From G963691835 sp963691835 (lineage in GTDB: Bacteria > Pseudomonadota > Alphaproteobacteria > Thalassobaculales > Thalassobaculaceae): a stretch of DNA of 64,000 nucleotides. How positions within the stretch are numbered: position 1 is the first letter of the stretch; every line of letters begins with the position of its first letter. Both the position numbers and the translations under genes were made by a program. The stretch is from positions 4,340,001-4,404,000 of the forward strand of contig OY829383.1 of NCBI GenBank assembly GCA_963691835.1, given 5' to 3'. Under the pieces are notes generated by a model. The model made no database searches. It saw only the letters and a list, made by a program, of their open reading frames with translations, and had not been told where the DNA came from. Shown piece after piece: positions 44,395 through 54,307 of the stretch.

Positions 44395-45891
44395 ATGTCG
44401 GGCTATATTCTCGCCATCGACCAGGGGACAACATCGACCCGGTCGATCGTTTTCGACGACAAGTTTTCTGTCCGGGGGATCGGGCAGCAGGAGTTCGAAC
44501 AGTATTTCCCGGACAGCGGCTGGGTTGAGCACGAGCCGGAGGATCTCCTTCGCACCACAATCGATACGGTCCGGTTGGCGCTGGCTGATTCGGGGCTTTC
44601 GGCGGGCGATGTCGCCGCGATTGGAATCACCAACCAGCGGGAAACGACGCTTGTCTGGGACCGGGCGACGGGCAAGCCGATTCATCGCGCCATTGTCTGG
44701 CAGGACCGGCGGACCGCGGACGTTTGCCGCGCTCTCAAAGAAGCAGGGCATGAAGCGACGGCGACGGAGAAGACCGGTCTGCTGCTAGACCCCTATTTCT
44801 CTGGCACCAAAATCGCGTGGATGCTGGACAACGTCCCCGGCGCGCGCGATGCGGCGGAGCGGGGGGAGCTGGCGTTCGGAACGGTCGACACATGGCTGAT
44901 CTGGAACCTGACCGGCGGCAAACGTCACGTTACCGATGCCACGAACGCAAGCCGAACCCTCCTCTACGATATCCGGCGTGGCGCTTGGGACGATGAGATG
45001 CTCGCCATGCTGCGGGTTCCAGCCTCCATGCTGCCGGAGGTTCTGGACAGTGCCGCCGCCTTTGGTGTGACGGACGCGGCCCATTTCGGCGCCGAGATCC
45101 CCATCCTCGGCGTTGCCGGAGATCAGCAGGCCGCGACCGTCGGGCAGGCGTGTTTCGAGCCAGGCATGATGAAGTCGACCTATGGCACCGGCTGTTTCGC
45201 GCTGCTCAACACCGGGGAGACGCCGGTTGCCTCAACGAACCGGCTGCTGACGACGATTGCTTACCAGTTGGACGGCAAAACGACCTACGCGCTCGAGGGG
45301 GCGATCTTCGTCGCGGGTGCGGCGATCCAATGGCTTCGCGATGGCCTCGGCGTTCTGGATCGGGCGGATGCCTCGGCCCAGATGGCGAATGCCGCCGATC
45401 CTAACCAGCAAGTCTACCTGGTTCCCGCGTTTACCGGCCTTGGCGCGCCCCATTGGGACCCGGACGCGCGCGGGGCGATGTTCGGCCTCACCCGGGGAAC
45501 CGGCCCGAACGAGTTTGCGCGCGCGGCCCTCGACTCCGTCTGTTTCCAAACCGCCGACTTGATCGACGCCATGCGGGCCGATTGGGCGGCGGGCGGCGGC
45601 GCCGAGACGGTATTGCGGGTCGATGGCGGCATGGTTGCCAATGACTGGCTGATGCAGCGGCTGACCGACGTGATCGCAGCACAGGTAGACCGGCCGGTCG
45701 TACTGGAGACGACGGCACTTGGGGCCGCATGGCTTGCCGGACGGCAGGCGGGTGTCTGGCCGGACGTTGCCGGTTTCGGGGAGAGATGGCGTCTCGACCG
45801 GCGGTTCGAGCCGGCCATGGACGCGTCGACCCGCGAAGCTCTCAAGGCAGGTTGGCAGGACGCGGTTTCCCGCACGCTCAGCAACCGCTAG
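44395..45891 (+). CDS. glpK: Glycerol kinase
   Basis: 498 residues; ATG preceded by GAAGGGGAAGG. FGGY-kinase motifs: DQGTTSTRSIVFD, NQRETTLVWDRATGKP, FGTVDTWLIWNLTGG and MKSTYGTGCFALLNTG. Phosphorylates imported glycerol with ATP. Completes glpR-glpD-glpK and converges with ade, whose stop lies nine bases away. Confidence 0.98.
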   Translation: MSGYILAIDQGTTSTRSIVFDDKFSVRGIGQQEFEQYFPDSGWVEHEPEDLLRTTIDTVRLALADSGLSAGDVAAIGITNQRETTLVWDRATGKPIHRAIVWQDRRTADVCRALKEAGHEATATEKTGLLLDPYFSGTKIAWMLDNVPGARDAAERGELAFGTVDTWLIWNLTGGKRHVTDATNASRTLLYDIRRGAWDDEMLAMLRVPASMLPEVLDSAAAFGVTDAAHFGAEIPILGVAGDQQAATVGQACFEPGMMKSTYGTGCFALLNTGETPVASTNRLLTTIAYQLDGKTTYALEGAIFVAGAAIQWLRDGLGVLDRADASAQMANAADPNQQVYLVPAFTGLGAPHWDPDARGAMFGLTRGTGPNEFARAALDSVCFQTADLIDAMRADWAAGGGAETVLRVDGGMVANDWLMQRLTDVIAAQVDRPVVLETTALGAAWLAGRQAGVWPDVAGFGERWRLDRRFEPAMDASTREALKAGWQDAVSRTLSNR

Positions 45892-45900
45892 AGACAAACC

Positions 45901-47694
45901 TCAGACGAAAAGCGGCGTCTTCTCGAACCGCGTCACGTCGACAAGGCCGAGGTCGGATATCCGAAGCTCGGGTATCACGACCAATGCCAGCAGCGAGTGT
46001 TGCATGTAGGCATTGTTGAGCATGCAGCCGCAGTCCCGCATGGCGGCCATCATCCGGTTGGCCTTCCCCGCCACGATGTCCGCTCGCTCGTCAGACATCA
46101 GCCCTGCGATCGGAAGCTCGACGAGCGCCAGCTCCCTGCCTTCGGACACCACTACGATGCCGCCGCCCACCTCGCCCAGACGGTTGGCCGCCAAGGCCAT
46201 GTCGGCCTTATTGGTGCCGACAACGATCATGTGATGGCTGTCATGAGCGACCGTTGACGCCATCGCGCAGTCCACGGTGTAGCCGAAACCGCTGACGAAG
46301 CCGTTCACAACGCCGCCGGTTCCCCGATGCCGCTCCACGAGAGCGATCTGACAAACGTCCCGGTCCCGGTCCATCGCGACGAGACCGCCCGCCACCGGCA
46401 GATCGACCTCCAACGCCCGGGTTGGCGCCTGATTCTCGATCACGCCGATCACCCGCGCCCGGATCTCCGCCGCGTCCAGCGGGGCTGCGATATCAAAGTC
46501 TTTGGCAGTCAGCGTCCTGCCCAGCCGGACCGTGCCTTTCGCGGTTCCCGGGTAGTCGAAAGGCGGGAGCTCCGCGATCAGGCGCCCCTTCTCCGCGACA
46601 ACCTCACCCCGGGCAATGACCATGTCGATGGGCAGCGTGGGCAGGTCGGACGTCAGCACGATGTCGGCCCTTCGGCCTGGGGCGATCGCTCCCAGTTCCC
46701 GCTCCATACCGAAGTGTTGGGCGGTGTTGAGCGTCGCCATCTGAATGGCCGTAATTGGCTTCAGGCCTTGGGCGATCGCGTGGCGCACCACCCGGTTCAT
46801 GTGGCCTTCCTCGACCAGCGTTCCGGAATGGCAATCATCCGTGCATAGGATGAAGTTCCTCGGGTCCAGACCATGCTCGGTCACCGCCTTGATCTGGATC
46901 GCAACGTCGCACCAGGCAGAACCAAGGCGCAGCATGGCCCGCATCCCTTGGCGCACCCTGGCAACCGCGTCCTCAACCCGGGTGCCTTCGTGGTCATCCG
47001 CGGGCCCTCCAGCCACATAACCGTGGAACGGCAGCCCCAGATCCGGTGAGGCATAGTGCCCGCCGACGGTCTTACCGGCCGCCTGCGTCGCAGCAATCTC
47101 CCCAAGCATTTTCGAATCACCCGCCGCGACGCCCGGGAAGTTCATCATCTCGCCAAGCCCGACGATGTTGGGCCAATCCATGGCTTCCACCACCTCTGCG
47201 ACGCCCAGCTCCGCCCCGGGGGTTTCCAATCCGGGAGCGGAGGGCACACAGCTCGGCATTTGCACGAAGACATTGACCGGCAGGCCGGCCGCTTCGTCAT
47301 GCATCAGACGGATCCCCGGCAGGCCTAGAACATTCCCAATCTCATGCGGGTCCACGAACATGCTGGTCGTTCCATGTGGAATGACCGCGCGCGCGAACTC
47401 CGTGACCGTAACCATGCCGCTCTCGACGTGCATGTGCGCGTCGCAGAGGCCGGGCACCAAGTACCGGCCGTCGGCTTCGATGACCTTTGTGTTCTCGCCA
47501 ATCGCATGAGAGGCATCGGGGCCGACATAGGCAATGCGCCCCGCCCCCACAGCGATGTCCGTCCCGGAAATGATCTCCCCCGAGTAGACATTCACCCACC
47601 GTCCGCCACGGATGACGAGATCCGCCGGCGTGCGGCCCATGGCGATGTCGATCAGGCGGGCGGCCACATCTTTCCAGGGGGAGATGGCAGTCAT
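45901..47694 (-). CDS. ade: Adenine deaminase
   Basis: 597 residues of the amidohydrolase superfamily. The metal site is in LCDAHMHVESGMVT, with TSMFVDPHEIGNV, GHYASPDLGLPFHGYVAGG and the catalytic region LCTDDCHSGTLVEEGHM. The C-terminal adenine deaminase domain has VAHDSHHMIVVGTN and DERADIVAGKANRMM. Converts adenine to hypoxanthine. It follows the M29-like gene on the minus strand by 166 bases, so the link to it is unclear. Confidence 0.95.
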   Translation of the reverse strand: MTAISPWKDVAARLIDIAMGRTPADLVIRGGRWVNVYSGEIISGTDIAVGAGRIAYVGPDASHAIGENTKVIEADGRYLVPGLCDAHMHVESGMVTVTEFARAVIPHGTTSMFVDPHEIGNVLGLPGIRLMHDEAAGLPVNVFVQMPSCVPSAPGLETPGAELGVAEVVEAMDWPNIVGLGEMMNFPGVAAGDSKMLGEIAATQAAGKTVGGHYASPDLGLPFHGYVAGGPADDHEGTRVEDAVARVRQGMRAMLRLGSAWCDVAIQIKAVTEHGLDPRNFILCTDDCHSGTLVEEGHMNRVVRHAIAQGLKPITAIQMATLNTAQHFGMERELGAIAPGRRADIVLTSDLPTLPIDMVIARGEVVAEKGRLIAELPPFDYPGTAKGTVRLGRTLTAKDFDIAAPLDAAEIRARVIGVIENQAPTRALEVDLPVAGGLVAMDRDRDVCQIALVERHRGTGGVVNGFVSGFGYTVDCAMASTVAHDSHHMIVVGTNKADMALAANRLGEVGGGIVVVSEGRELALVELPIAGLMSDERADIVAGKANRMMAAMRDCGCMLNNAYMQHSLLALVVIPELRISDLGLVDVTRFEKTPLFV

Positions 47695-47860
47695 GGCGCA
47701 ATCCTTTCCGGCAAATCCTGCCCGATCGCGCCGACAACCAACCGATCATTTCCCGCGTTTGCTTCGCTGGGACGCTCGGCGCGATCGGCCTTGTCATGCC
47801 TATGGTGAGAGTCGTCCGCCTCTCACGCAATGGCTTTGTTACGGCGGATCAAAGACGCCT

Positions 47861-48871
47861 CTACGGCGCTACGGCTCTACCATCAGCCTCAATCGAGATT
47901 CCCTCCGAAACAAGGTCTATGTGCCGGTTCGCAACAATGGTTCCGCCGTAGATCTCCGCGCCGCGCCAACCAATCAGGTGGTTGTCACCAAGCGCGATAT
48001 GCGCGGTGCCGAGGCGGAACTTGTTCTCCACATGACCGATCGCTCTGGCGTTGGGATTGGTTCCGAGACCGAGTTCCCCAATCTGCCGGGTTGCATCGTC
48101 CGCCTGCTCAAGAATCTCGGTCAGACGGCGCGCCGCACTTCCGCCAGAGACATCCGTCAACCGACCTGCCCGGAATGTCAGCCTGATTGGGTCTTCCAGA
48201 AGACCCAGCTGCGGCCCACCGCCGCCCAGATAGACGACCTGCCCGAAGGAATCCGCCACGAAGACACCTTCCGCCGTCCCTTCCTCCGGCGACAACATCG
48301 CCTCGCCACTGGGGAATGAGCCGAAGCCGGTATCCTCCTCCGCGAAACCGGTAAGCGGGAGACAGGGTCGGCACACGCCAACTGAAAGATCGGTTCCGTT
48401 AGCGGATGTCACCCGAACGGTCCGCGAGTCAGAAACTGCATGTGCCAATGCTCTGGTGCGTTTGAGAAGATCATCCGGATCGGCGAGAGCCGCACCGCCC
48501 ACGAAATCAGCAAGTGGCGCATTGTTTATGAGGACCTGCCGGTTTCCAGCGGCAAACAGGGCCGCGCTCAGGTCGTCATAGGCGCGCGGGAAGCGGATGC
48601 TTGTCGCCACGATCGACAGGGATGCCTTCTCGGCGGCGGCAATCACCGGTGCAGGGTGCCGGTAGTCGGTCATATCGGCTGGGGTCGCAATCACCGCCGC
48701 CGTTACCGAACCCGCACCCGCCGCATCAGAGGCCGCGACCAGAGCGTCGATAAGTTCCGGAGCTTGGTCGGAACTCCCGATGACCAGCACGTCTTCGCCG
48801 GAACGGACATTCGGTGCGGCCAGATTCCACGCCGCCCGCCGGAGCTCGTGGAATGGAAGCACGGCCGCCAC
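47861..48871 (-). CDS. Aminopeptidase M29 / NicX-like metalloprotein
   Basis: 336 residues from a GTG that shares one base with the DUF427 gene stop. Resembles the M29 aminopeptidase group that also contains 2,5-dihydroxypyridine 5,6-dioxygenase (NicX): FPSGEAMLSPEEGTAEGVFV carries the metal glutamate, and ELGLGTNPNARAIGHVENKF, LGTAHIALGDNHL and TIVANRHIDLV carry the remaining ligands. Could be a peptidase or a ring-cleaving dioxygenase; the absence of other nicotinate genes argues for caution. Coupled to the DUF427 gene. Confidence 0.75.
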   Translation of the reverse strand: MAAVLPFHELRRAAWNLAAPNVRSGEDVLVIGSSDQAPELIDALVAASDAAGAGSVTAAVIATPADMTDYRHPAPVIAAAEKASLSIVATSIRFPRAYDDLSAALFAAGNRQVLINNAPLADFVGGAALADPDDLLKRTRALAHAVSDSRTVRVTSANGTDLSVGVCRPCLPLTGFAEEDTGFGSFPSGEAMLSPEEGTAEGVFVADSFGQVVYLGGGGPQLGLLEDPIRLTFRAGRLTDVSGGSAARRLTEILEQADDATRQIGELGLGTNPNARAIGHVENKFRLGTAHIALGDNHLIGWRGAEIYGGTIVANRHIDLVSEGISIEADGRAVAP

Positions 48872-49371
48872 TACCAGCCCCGCGTTCCGGGCGCTCCCTT
48901 AAACGGGCCGACAACCTTGTTGGTGATCCAGCCGCCGTAGAAGTCTCCCTCCTGCGGCTGAACCCGCTCTTCGCCCACGAAGCAATCGTCGACCAGGGTG
49001 GCGTAGAAGGCGAGAAAATCCCTGATCTCCGTGAAGGCAGCCGTTGGCCTGGGATAGCTCCACGCTGCCCGTTCCGAACGCCGGTCGTCGACCGAGATCG
49101 TCCAGTACTGGGCTTCACCCTTAAACTCGCACCAACTGCGGCCCGGGACCGGCTCCAATAGATCCATCCGAACATCATCCGGCGGCAAGTAGAAGACCGG
49201 CGGATGGCTCGTCTCCAGAACACGAAAACCACGCGTCGTTTCAGCGACGACAGTGTCTGCGACAATGACTTTTAGGCGTTCCGACACCGCCTCAAGACAG
49301 GGCGGCCGAGGGTAATCCCAGACGGACTCTTGGCCGGGGCCAGGCTCGATCCGCTTTGGTCTCGCGAACAT
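48871..49371 (-). CDS. DUF427 family protein
   Basis: 166 residues. The DUF427 domain (VAETTRGFRVLETSHPPVFYLPPDDV and the region CEFKGEAQYW) is a small beta-rich fold of unknown function, widespread in proteobacteria and actinobacteria. Translationally coupled to the M29-like gene downstream by a shared base (TAGTG). Divergent from the CocE-type hydrolase. Confidence 0.85.
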   Translation of the reverse strand: MFARPKRIEPGPGQESVWDYPRPPCLEAVSERLKVIVADTVVAETTRGFRVLETSHPPVFYLPPDDVRMDLLEPVPGRSWCEFKGEAQYWTISVDDRRSERAAWSYPRPTAAFTEIRDFLAFYATLVDDCFVGEERVQPQEGDFYGGWITNKVVGPFKGAPGTRGW

Positions 49372-49546
49372 CTACTCTGGCCTCCCTCAAACCATCCGTA
49401 CGCCCATACTCGCGAAACCTAATCGGGACGGAAGCGGACGTCACCCTATGAGGTGTCAGCAACAGTGTCGCAGGTCTCGACGGTAGCAGCCTTGGTGTGC
49501 CTTAGTCTGTATTGGACGTGACGATCGAGGTTTCTGGGGATCCGCT

Positions 49547-51556
49547 ATGACGATCAGGGAGACGTTTCCGGAATCGGTGGTGGAAGATCCCAATGTCTGG
49601 ATTCCCTTGTCGGACGGGGTTCGGTTAGCCGCGCGCATTTGGCGGCCCGAAGGCTCGGACAACGCGCCGGTCCCGGCGATTCTTGAGTACCTGCCGTATC
49701 GCAAGCGCGACGGAACCGCCGTACGCGACGCGACCACCCACCCCTATTTCGCAGGGCATGGCTATGCGTCTGTCCGCGTGGATATGCGGGGCAGCGGCGA
49801 GTCAGACGGCTTAATGTGGGACGAGTATCTCAAGCAGGAACAGGACGACGCGCTTGAGGTGATCGACTGGATCACCGCGCAGCCTTGGTGCTCCGGCACC
49901 GTGGGCATGATCGGGATCTCATGGGGCGGGTTCAACGGCCTGCAGGTCGCGATGCGGAGGCCTCCCGCCTTGAAAGCCGTCGTCTCCCTCTGCTCCACGG
50001 TCGACCGTTACGCCGACGACATTCACTACAAGGGCGGCAGCCTTCTCCTGGAGAATGTCGGCTGGGCCACGCAGATGCTCGGCTACTCGTCCAGGCCACC
50101 CGATCCCGCCCTCCTCGGGGAGGCTTGGCGGGACGTCTGGCTCCATCGACTGGAGAACCAGCCGTTCCTGGCGGAGACATGGTTCGAGCATCAACAGCGC
50201 GACGACTATTGGAAACACGGGTCCGTTTGCGAGGACTGGTCAGCGATCCAATGTCCCGTCCTTGCCGTAGGCGGATGGGCCGACGGTTACAAGAACGCTG
50301 TTCCGGCTTTGATCGAGAAACTCGACGTTCCCGCCAAAGGGATAATCGGCCCCTGGATCCACAAGTATCCGCACTTCGCCGTTCCCGGACCCCGGATCGG
50401 CTTTCTTCAGGAATGCGTCCGCTGGTGGGACCGGTGGCTAAAAGGAATCGAGAACGGCGTTGAGGACCTGCCGGACTACCGCGTGTACAGCCAAACTGGC
50501 TGCGTTCCGGCCTCAAGCTATGACGAGCGACCCGGTGCCTGGGTGGCGGAACAAGTTTGGCCGTCGCCGAACATCCATCCGGTGTCCTGGTATCTCGGTG
50601 ACGGCTCCCTTGTCCCGGAGCGGACTGGTGGTGTCACCCTTCACCATAGAGCGCCGGAAGATACCGGCGAAGCGGGCGGCGAGTACTTCTGCTGGACCGG
50701 AGAGGACCTGCCCCCCGATCAGCGTGTCGATGACGGCCGGTCTTTGGTCTTCGACACACCCCTCCTGACAGAAGACTTGGAAATCGTCGGCGCGCCGACG
50801 CTCAGGCTCCGTCTTTCGGTGGATCGCCCACAGGCCAGTCTCGCGGTAAGGCTCAGCGATGTTTTGCCGACAGGCGAAGTCCTCCGGGTTTCCTACGGGA
50901 TCCTCAACCTCTCTCAACGAAACGGGGCGGACGCGACGGAGCCGATGGTCGCGGGCGACATGACCGATGTTGAGATCGTACTCGATCACACGGCACATCG
51001 TTTCGAGCCAGGGCATCGGGTCCGGGTCGCGGTATCGACAGCCTATTGGCCCTTGATCTGGCCGTCGCCTGAAGCCGTTTCGCTATCAATAGATACCGGC
51101 GGGAGCGCCCTTGTCCTGCCTGTCCGGCGGCCCGGCGCTGGTCAACCGGCCGTCGTCTTTGAGCCGGAGGAACAGGCGCCGCCGCTGCCGAGACGGATGG
51201 TCCGTGCGCCGTCCGGCAAGCGCGATGTCTCAAGGGACCATGTGTCCGGCTGGTCAACGACGGTGTTCGAGAACGACGCCGGGGCGTTCGAGGATACGAC
51301 CATCGGGCTTACGACCGGGACGGTCATGCGGGAACGATTTGAGATCCACCCGGACCGCCCGCTGTCCGCCCGGTATGAAGGTCACCATACGCACACTCTT
51401 TCCCGGAAGGACTGGTCCGTCCGGACGGAGTCTACGACACGCCTGACGAGCAACGCCGGATCATTTCATCTCTCCGCACGCGTCGACGCTTTCGAGGGGG
51501 ATGTGTGTGTTTTCACCAAGAGTTGGTCGTCGTCCGTTCCCCGGCGCTACCTCTGA
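49547..51556 (+). CDS. CocE/NonD family hydrolase (S15-like)
   Basis: 669 residues without a signal peptide, so cytoplasmic. The alpha/beta hydrolase domain has the N-terminal GVRLAARIWRPEG, the oxyanion region YLPYRKRDGT and the nucleophile serine in GMIGISWGGFNG. The C-terminal jelly-roll domain (from about residue 400, with VRLSDVLPTGEVLRVSYGIL) is typical of cocaine esterase and X-Pro dipeptidyl peptidases. Acts on esters or amides; substrate unknown. It opens a plus-strand group with an SDR and a dipeptide-type ABC transporter. Confidence 0.9.
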   Translation: MTIRETFPESVVEDPNVWIPLSDGVRLAARIWRPEGSDNAPVPAILEYLPYRKRDGTAVRDATTHPYFAGHGYASVRVDMRGSGESDGLMWDEYLKQEQDDALEVIDWITAQPWCSGTVGMIGISWGGFNGLQVAMRRPPALKAVVSLCSTVDRYADDIHYKGGSLLLENVGWATQMLGYSSRPPDPALLGEAWRDVWLHRLENQPFLAETWFEHQQRDDYWKHGSVCEDWSAIQCPVLAVGGWADGYKNAVPALIEKLDVPAKGIIGPWIHKYPHFAVPGPRIGFLQECVRWWDRWLKGIENGVEDLPDYRVYSQTGCVPASSYDERPGAWVAEQVWPSPNIHPVSWYLGDGSLVPERTGGVTLHHRAPEDTGEAGGEYFCWTGEDLPPDQRVDDGRSLVFDTPLLTEDLEIVGAPTLRLRLSVDRPQASLAVRLSDVLPTGEVLRVSYGILNLSQRNGADATEPMVAGDMTDVEIVLDHTAHRFEPGHRVRVAVSTAYWPLIWPSPEAVSLSIDTGGSALVLPVRRPGAGQPAVVFEPEEQAPPLPRRMVRAPSGKRDVSRDHVSGWSTTVFENDAGAFEDTTIGLTTGTVMRERFEIHPDRPLSARYEGHHTHTLSRKDWSVRTESTTRLTSNAGSFHLSARVDAFEGDVCVFTKSWSSSVPRRYL

Positions 51557-51591
51557 GCCTCTTCGTCATCCGCCAATAAATGGATTCTTGA

Positions 51592-52359
51592 ATGAGATAT
51601 GTCGTTGTTACGGCCGGTGCGGCCGGGGTTGGCCGCGCCATTGCTGAAACCTTCCTTGAGGCGAGCGACCGGGTGGCAGTTTGCGATGTGGACCCGGGCG
51701 CAATCGCGCCCTTTTCAGAAGCCCACCCGGGCGCGATCGCGCAAGTCGCCAACGTCACAGACGATCAAAGCATGGCCGGGTTCTATGATGACGTTCGACG
51801 GGTTTGGGGCCGGGGCCCGGATATCGTCTGCGCCAATGCGGGCACCGGCGGCCCAGCGGGACCGATCGAAAGCCTTGCCGTCGAGGACTGGCGCGCCTGC
51901 GTTTCAGTCAACCTTGATGGGGCCTTCATCACCATCCGGCATGCCGTTTCCGAAATGAAGGAACGCCGGGAGGGTCTGATCATCCTCACGTCTTCGACGG
52001 CCGGTCTCTTTGGGTATCCTCTTCGAACCCCCTATGCCTCAGCGAAATGGGCGGTGATCGGCCTGATGAAGAGCCTCGCCATGGAACTGGGAGGTTTCGG
52101 AATTCGGGTTAACGCCCTGTGTCCCGGCGCCGTCCGCGGCCCGCGCATGGACCGGGTGATCGCAGCCGAGGCACAGGCAAAGGGGGTCAGCGAAGAGAAG
52201 GCCCGGGCCGCCTACACGACAGGCGTGTCCCTCGGCACCTGGATCGATCCCGAAGAGATCGCCGCCATGGCGCTCTATCTAGCCTCCCCAGCCGGCCGCA
52301 AGATCTCCGGTCAGGCACTCGCCATTGACGGGCACTCGGAGACACTGGCGCCGCGATGA
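51592..52359 (+). CDS. Short-chain dehydrogenase/reductase
   Basis: 255 residues. Rossmann motif TAGAAGVGRAIAETF (the TGxxxGxG site), NAG in CANAGTGG, catalytic serine in ILTSSTAGLFG and YxxxK in PYASAKWAV. It lies 35 bases after the CocE gene, so probably the same operon. Substrate unknown; 257 bases separate it from the ABC transporter genes. Confidence 0.93.
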   Translation: MRYVVVTAGAAGVGRAIAETFLEASDRVAVCDVDPGAIAPFSEAHPGAIAQVANVTDDQSMAGFYDDVRRVWGRGPDIVCANAGTGGPAGPIESLAVEDWRACVSVNLDGAFITIRHAVSEMKERREGLIILTSSTAGLFGYPLRTPYASAKWAVIGLMKSLAMELGGFGIRVNALCPGAVRGPRMDRVIAAEAQAKGVSEEKARAAYTTGVSLGTWIDPEEIAAMALYLASPAGRKISGQALAIDGHSETLAPR

Positions 52360-52616
52360 GTTTGGTTGCCACCGGCTCTTGACTGTCATGAATTCGACAG
52401 GATTGTCCCGCAAACGATATTCGGGGCTTCCGAAGCCCGCCCGGCTGTTGTCTAATCGTTCAGGAACAGGGGGTAACGGCCATAATCACCCAAGAAAAAT
52501 TGGGGCATGGCCGAACGAACGGGACAGGGAACACGTCGACATTTGAGGTCCGATCCCGGCCGACTTCGCGTCGGTGGGACCGAGTTGGCACCGATCCGAT
52601 CTGGGAGATGAAAACG

Positions 52617-54206
52617 ATGGATCAGGACAAGATCAAACGTCTTACACATGAATACGCCACCGGAAAGGTGGGTCGCCGCGGTTTCCTGCGCGCGGCGGCA
52701 GCCATCGGCCTGACGGTCACGGCGGCCAACACGTTGCTGTCGAACACGGCGAAAGCGGCGAAGAAGGGCGGCCGGCTGCGCGTTGGCATCGGCCATGGCT
52801 CGACCACGGATTCGCTCGATCCGCAGACGTTCGAGAACGGCTTCACCACGAACATGGGCTATGCCCTCCGCAACAACCTCACCGAGATCGATAACAACGG
52901 AAAGTTGGTTGGTGAGTTGGCGGAAAGCTGGGACGCCTCCCCTGACGCCAAGGTCTGGACCTTCAATCTCCGCAAGGGGGTCGAGTTCCATAACGGCAAG
53001 ACCATGACCGCAGCGGACGTGATCGCGTCGATCAACCACCACCGGGGCGATGATTCCAAGTCGGCGGCGAAATCGATCGTCGACCCGATCGAGGATGTGA
53101 AGTCCGACGGCAAAGACAAGGTCGTTATCACGCTTAAGGACGGCAACGCCGACCTGCCCTTCCTGGTCAGTGACTACCACATCACCATCATGCCAGAGAA
53201 AGATGGCGGCGTGGATTGGCAGTCCGGTGTCGGTACCGGCGGCTACGTGCTCGACAACTACGAGCCGGGCGTACGCTTCATTGGTAAGAAGTTCGCCAAC
53301 TACTTCAAAGAAGGCGCCGCCCACGTGGATGAGTACGAGCTGCTCACCATCGGCGACGTGAACGCGAAGCAGAACGCGCTGACCACAGATGAAGTCGACG
53401 TCATCGACCGGCCTGACCTGAAGACCATCAAGCTCTTCAAGCGGCGCGGCGGGGTGGACATCGAGCAGGCGACCGGCACCCGGCACTACACGATCCCGAT
53501 GCGGACCGACATGGCACCGTTCGACGACAACAACATCCGGATGGCGCTGAAGCATGCGTTCGACCGGCAAACGCTTGTCGACACGATCCTTCAGGGCTAC
53601 GGCGCGGTCGGCAACGACCATCCGATCGCCCCGTCCAACCCCTACCATGCCTCTGACATCCCGCAGCGGGTTCAGGACACCGACAAGGCAAAATGGTACC
53701 TGAAGCAAGCCGGCCTCGACTCATTGACCGTCGACCTGTCGGCGGCGGATGCGGCGTTCACGGGTGCGGTCGATGCAGCGGTCATCATCAAAGAGCACGC
53801 CGCAAAGGCCGGGATCACCATCAACGTGGTGCGGGAGCCGAACGACGGTTACTGGTCCAACGTCTGGATGAAGAAGGCCTGGTGCATGTGCTACTGGGGC
53901 GGCCGCCCGACCGAGGATTGGATGTTCACGACGGCATACGCTGCGGACGCCAACTGGAACGACACATTCTGGAAGAACGCCCGCTTCAACGAGCTGCTCC
54001 TTGCGGCCCGCCGGGAGCTCAATGAGACCGAGCGCGCGGCGATGTACAAGGAAATGCAGATGATCGTCCGCGACGATGGCGGTGCCGTCGTTCCGATGTT
54101 CGCCGACTATGTGTGGGCGAAGTCGAAGAAGGTCGAGCACGGCCCGGTCGCCTCGAACTGGGATCTTGACGGTAGCAAGATCTCCGAACGTTGGTGGTTC
54201 GCCTAA
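52617..54206 (+). CDS. Peptide-type ABC transporter substrate-binding protein (SBP_bac_5)
   Basis: 529 residues from the ATG nine bases after GGGAG; an ATG three codons upstream is too close to that site. A twin-arginine signal follows GRRGFLRAAAAIGLTVTAA, so it is probably exported folded. Family 5 motifs include LAESWDASPDAKVWTFNLRKGVEFHNG and MALKHAFDRQTLVDTILQG. Binds oligopeptides or related amides. First gene of the ABC cluster. Confidence 0.95.
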   Translation: MDQDKIKRLTHEYATGKVGRRGFLRAAAAIGLTVTAANTLLSNTAKAAKKGGRLRVGIGHGSTTDSLDPQTFENGFTTNMGYALRNNLTEIDNNGKLVGELAESWDASPDAKVWTFNLRKGVEFHNGKTMTAADVIASINHHRGDDSKSAAKSIVDPIEDVKSDGKDKVVITLKDGNADLPFLVSDYHITIMPEKDGGVDWQSGVGTGGYVLDNYEPGVRFIGKKFANYFKEGAAHVDEYELLTIGDVNAKQNALTTDEVDVIDRPDLKTIKLFKRRGGVDIEQATGTRHYTIPMRTDMAPFDDNNIRMALKHAFDRQTLVDTILQGYGAVGNDHPIAPSNPYHASDIPQRVQDTDKAKWYLKQAGLDSLTVDLSAADAAFTGAVDAAVIIKEHAAKAGITINVVREPNDGYWSNVWMKKAWCMCYWGGRPTEDWMFTTAYAADANWNDTFWKNARFNELLLAARRELNETERAAMYKEMQMIVRDDGGAVVPMFADYVWAKSKKVEHGPVASNWDLDGSKISERWWFA

Positions 54207-54219
54207 GAGCCTAGCTGCG

Positions 54220-54245
54220 GGGGCGGCGGAGAGATCCGCCGCCCC
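54220..54245 (+). repeat. 11-bp GC hairpin with GAGA loop after the substrate-binding gene
   Basis: GGGGCGGCGGA, loop GAGA, TCCGCCGCCCC: eleven perfect pairs with a GNRA-type tetraloop, 13 bases after the stop of the binding-protein gene and 62 bases before the permease gene. No T-run follows. It likely stabilises the upstream mRNA and lowers expression of the permease and ATPase genes. Confidence 0.75.
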
Positions 54246-54307
54246 TCGCCGCCTCTGGCGGACACAACGTCTTCCGCTGTTCGCCCGACATCGGGATTCT
54301 ACTCCCC

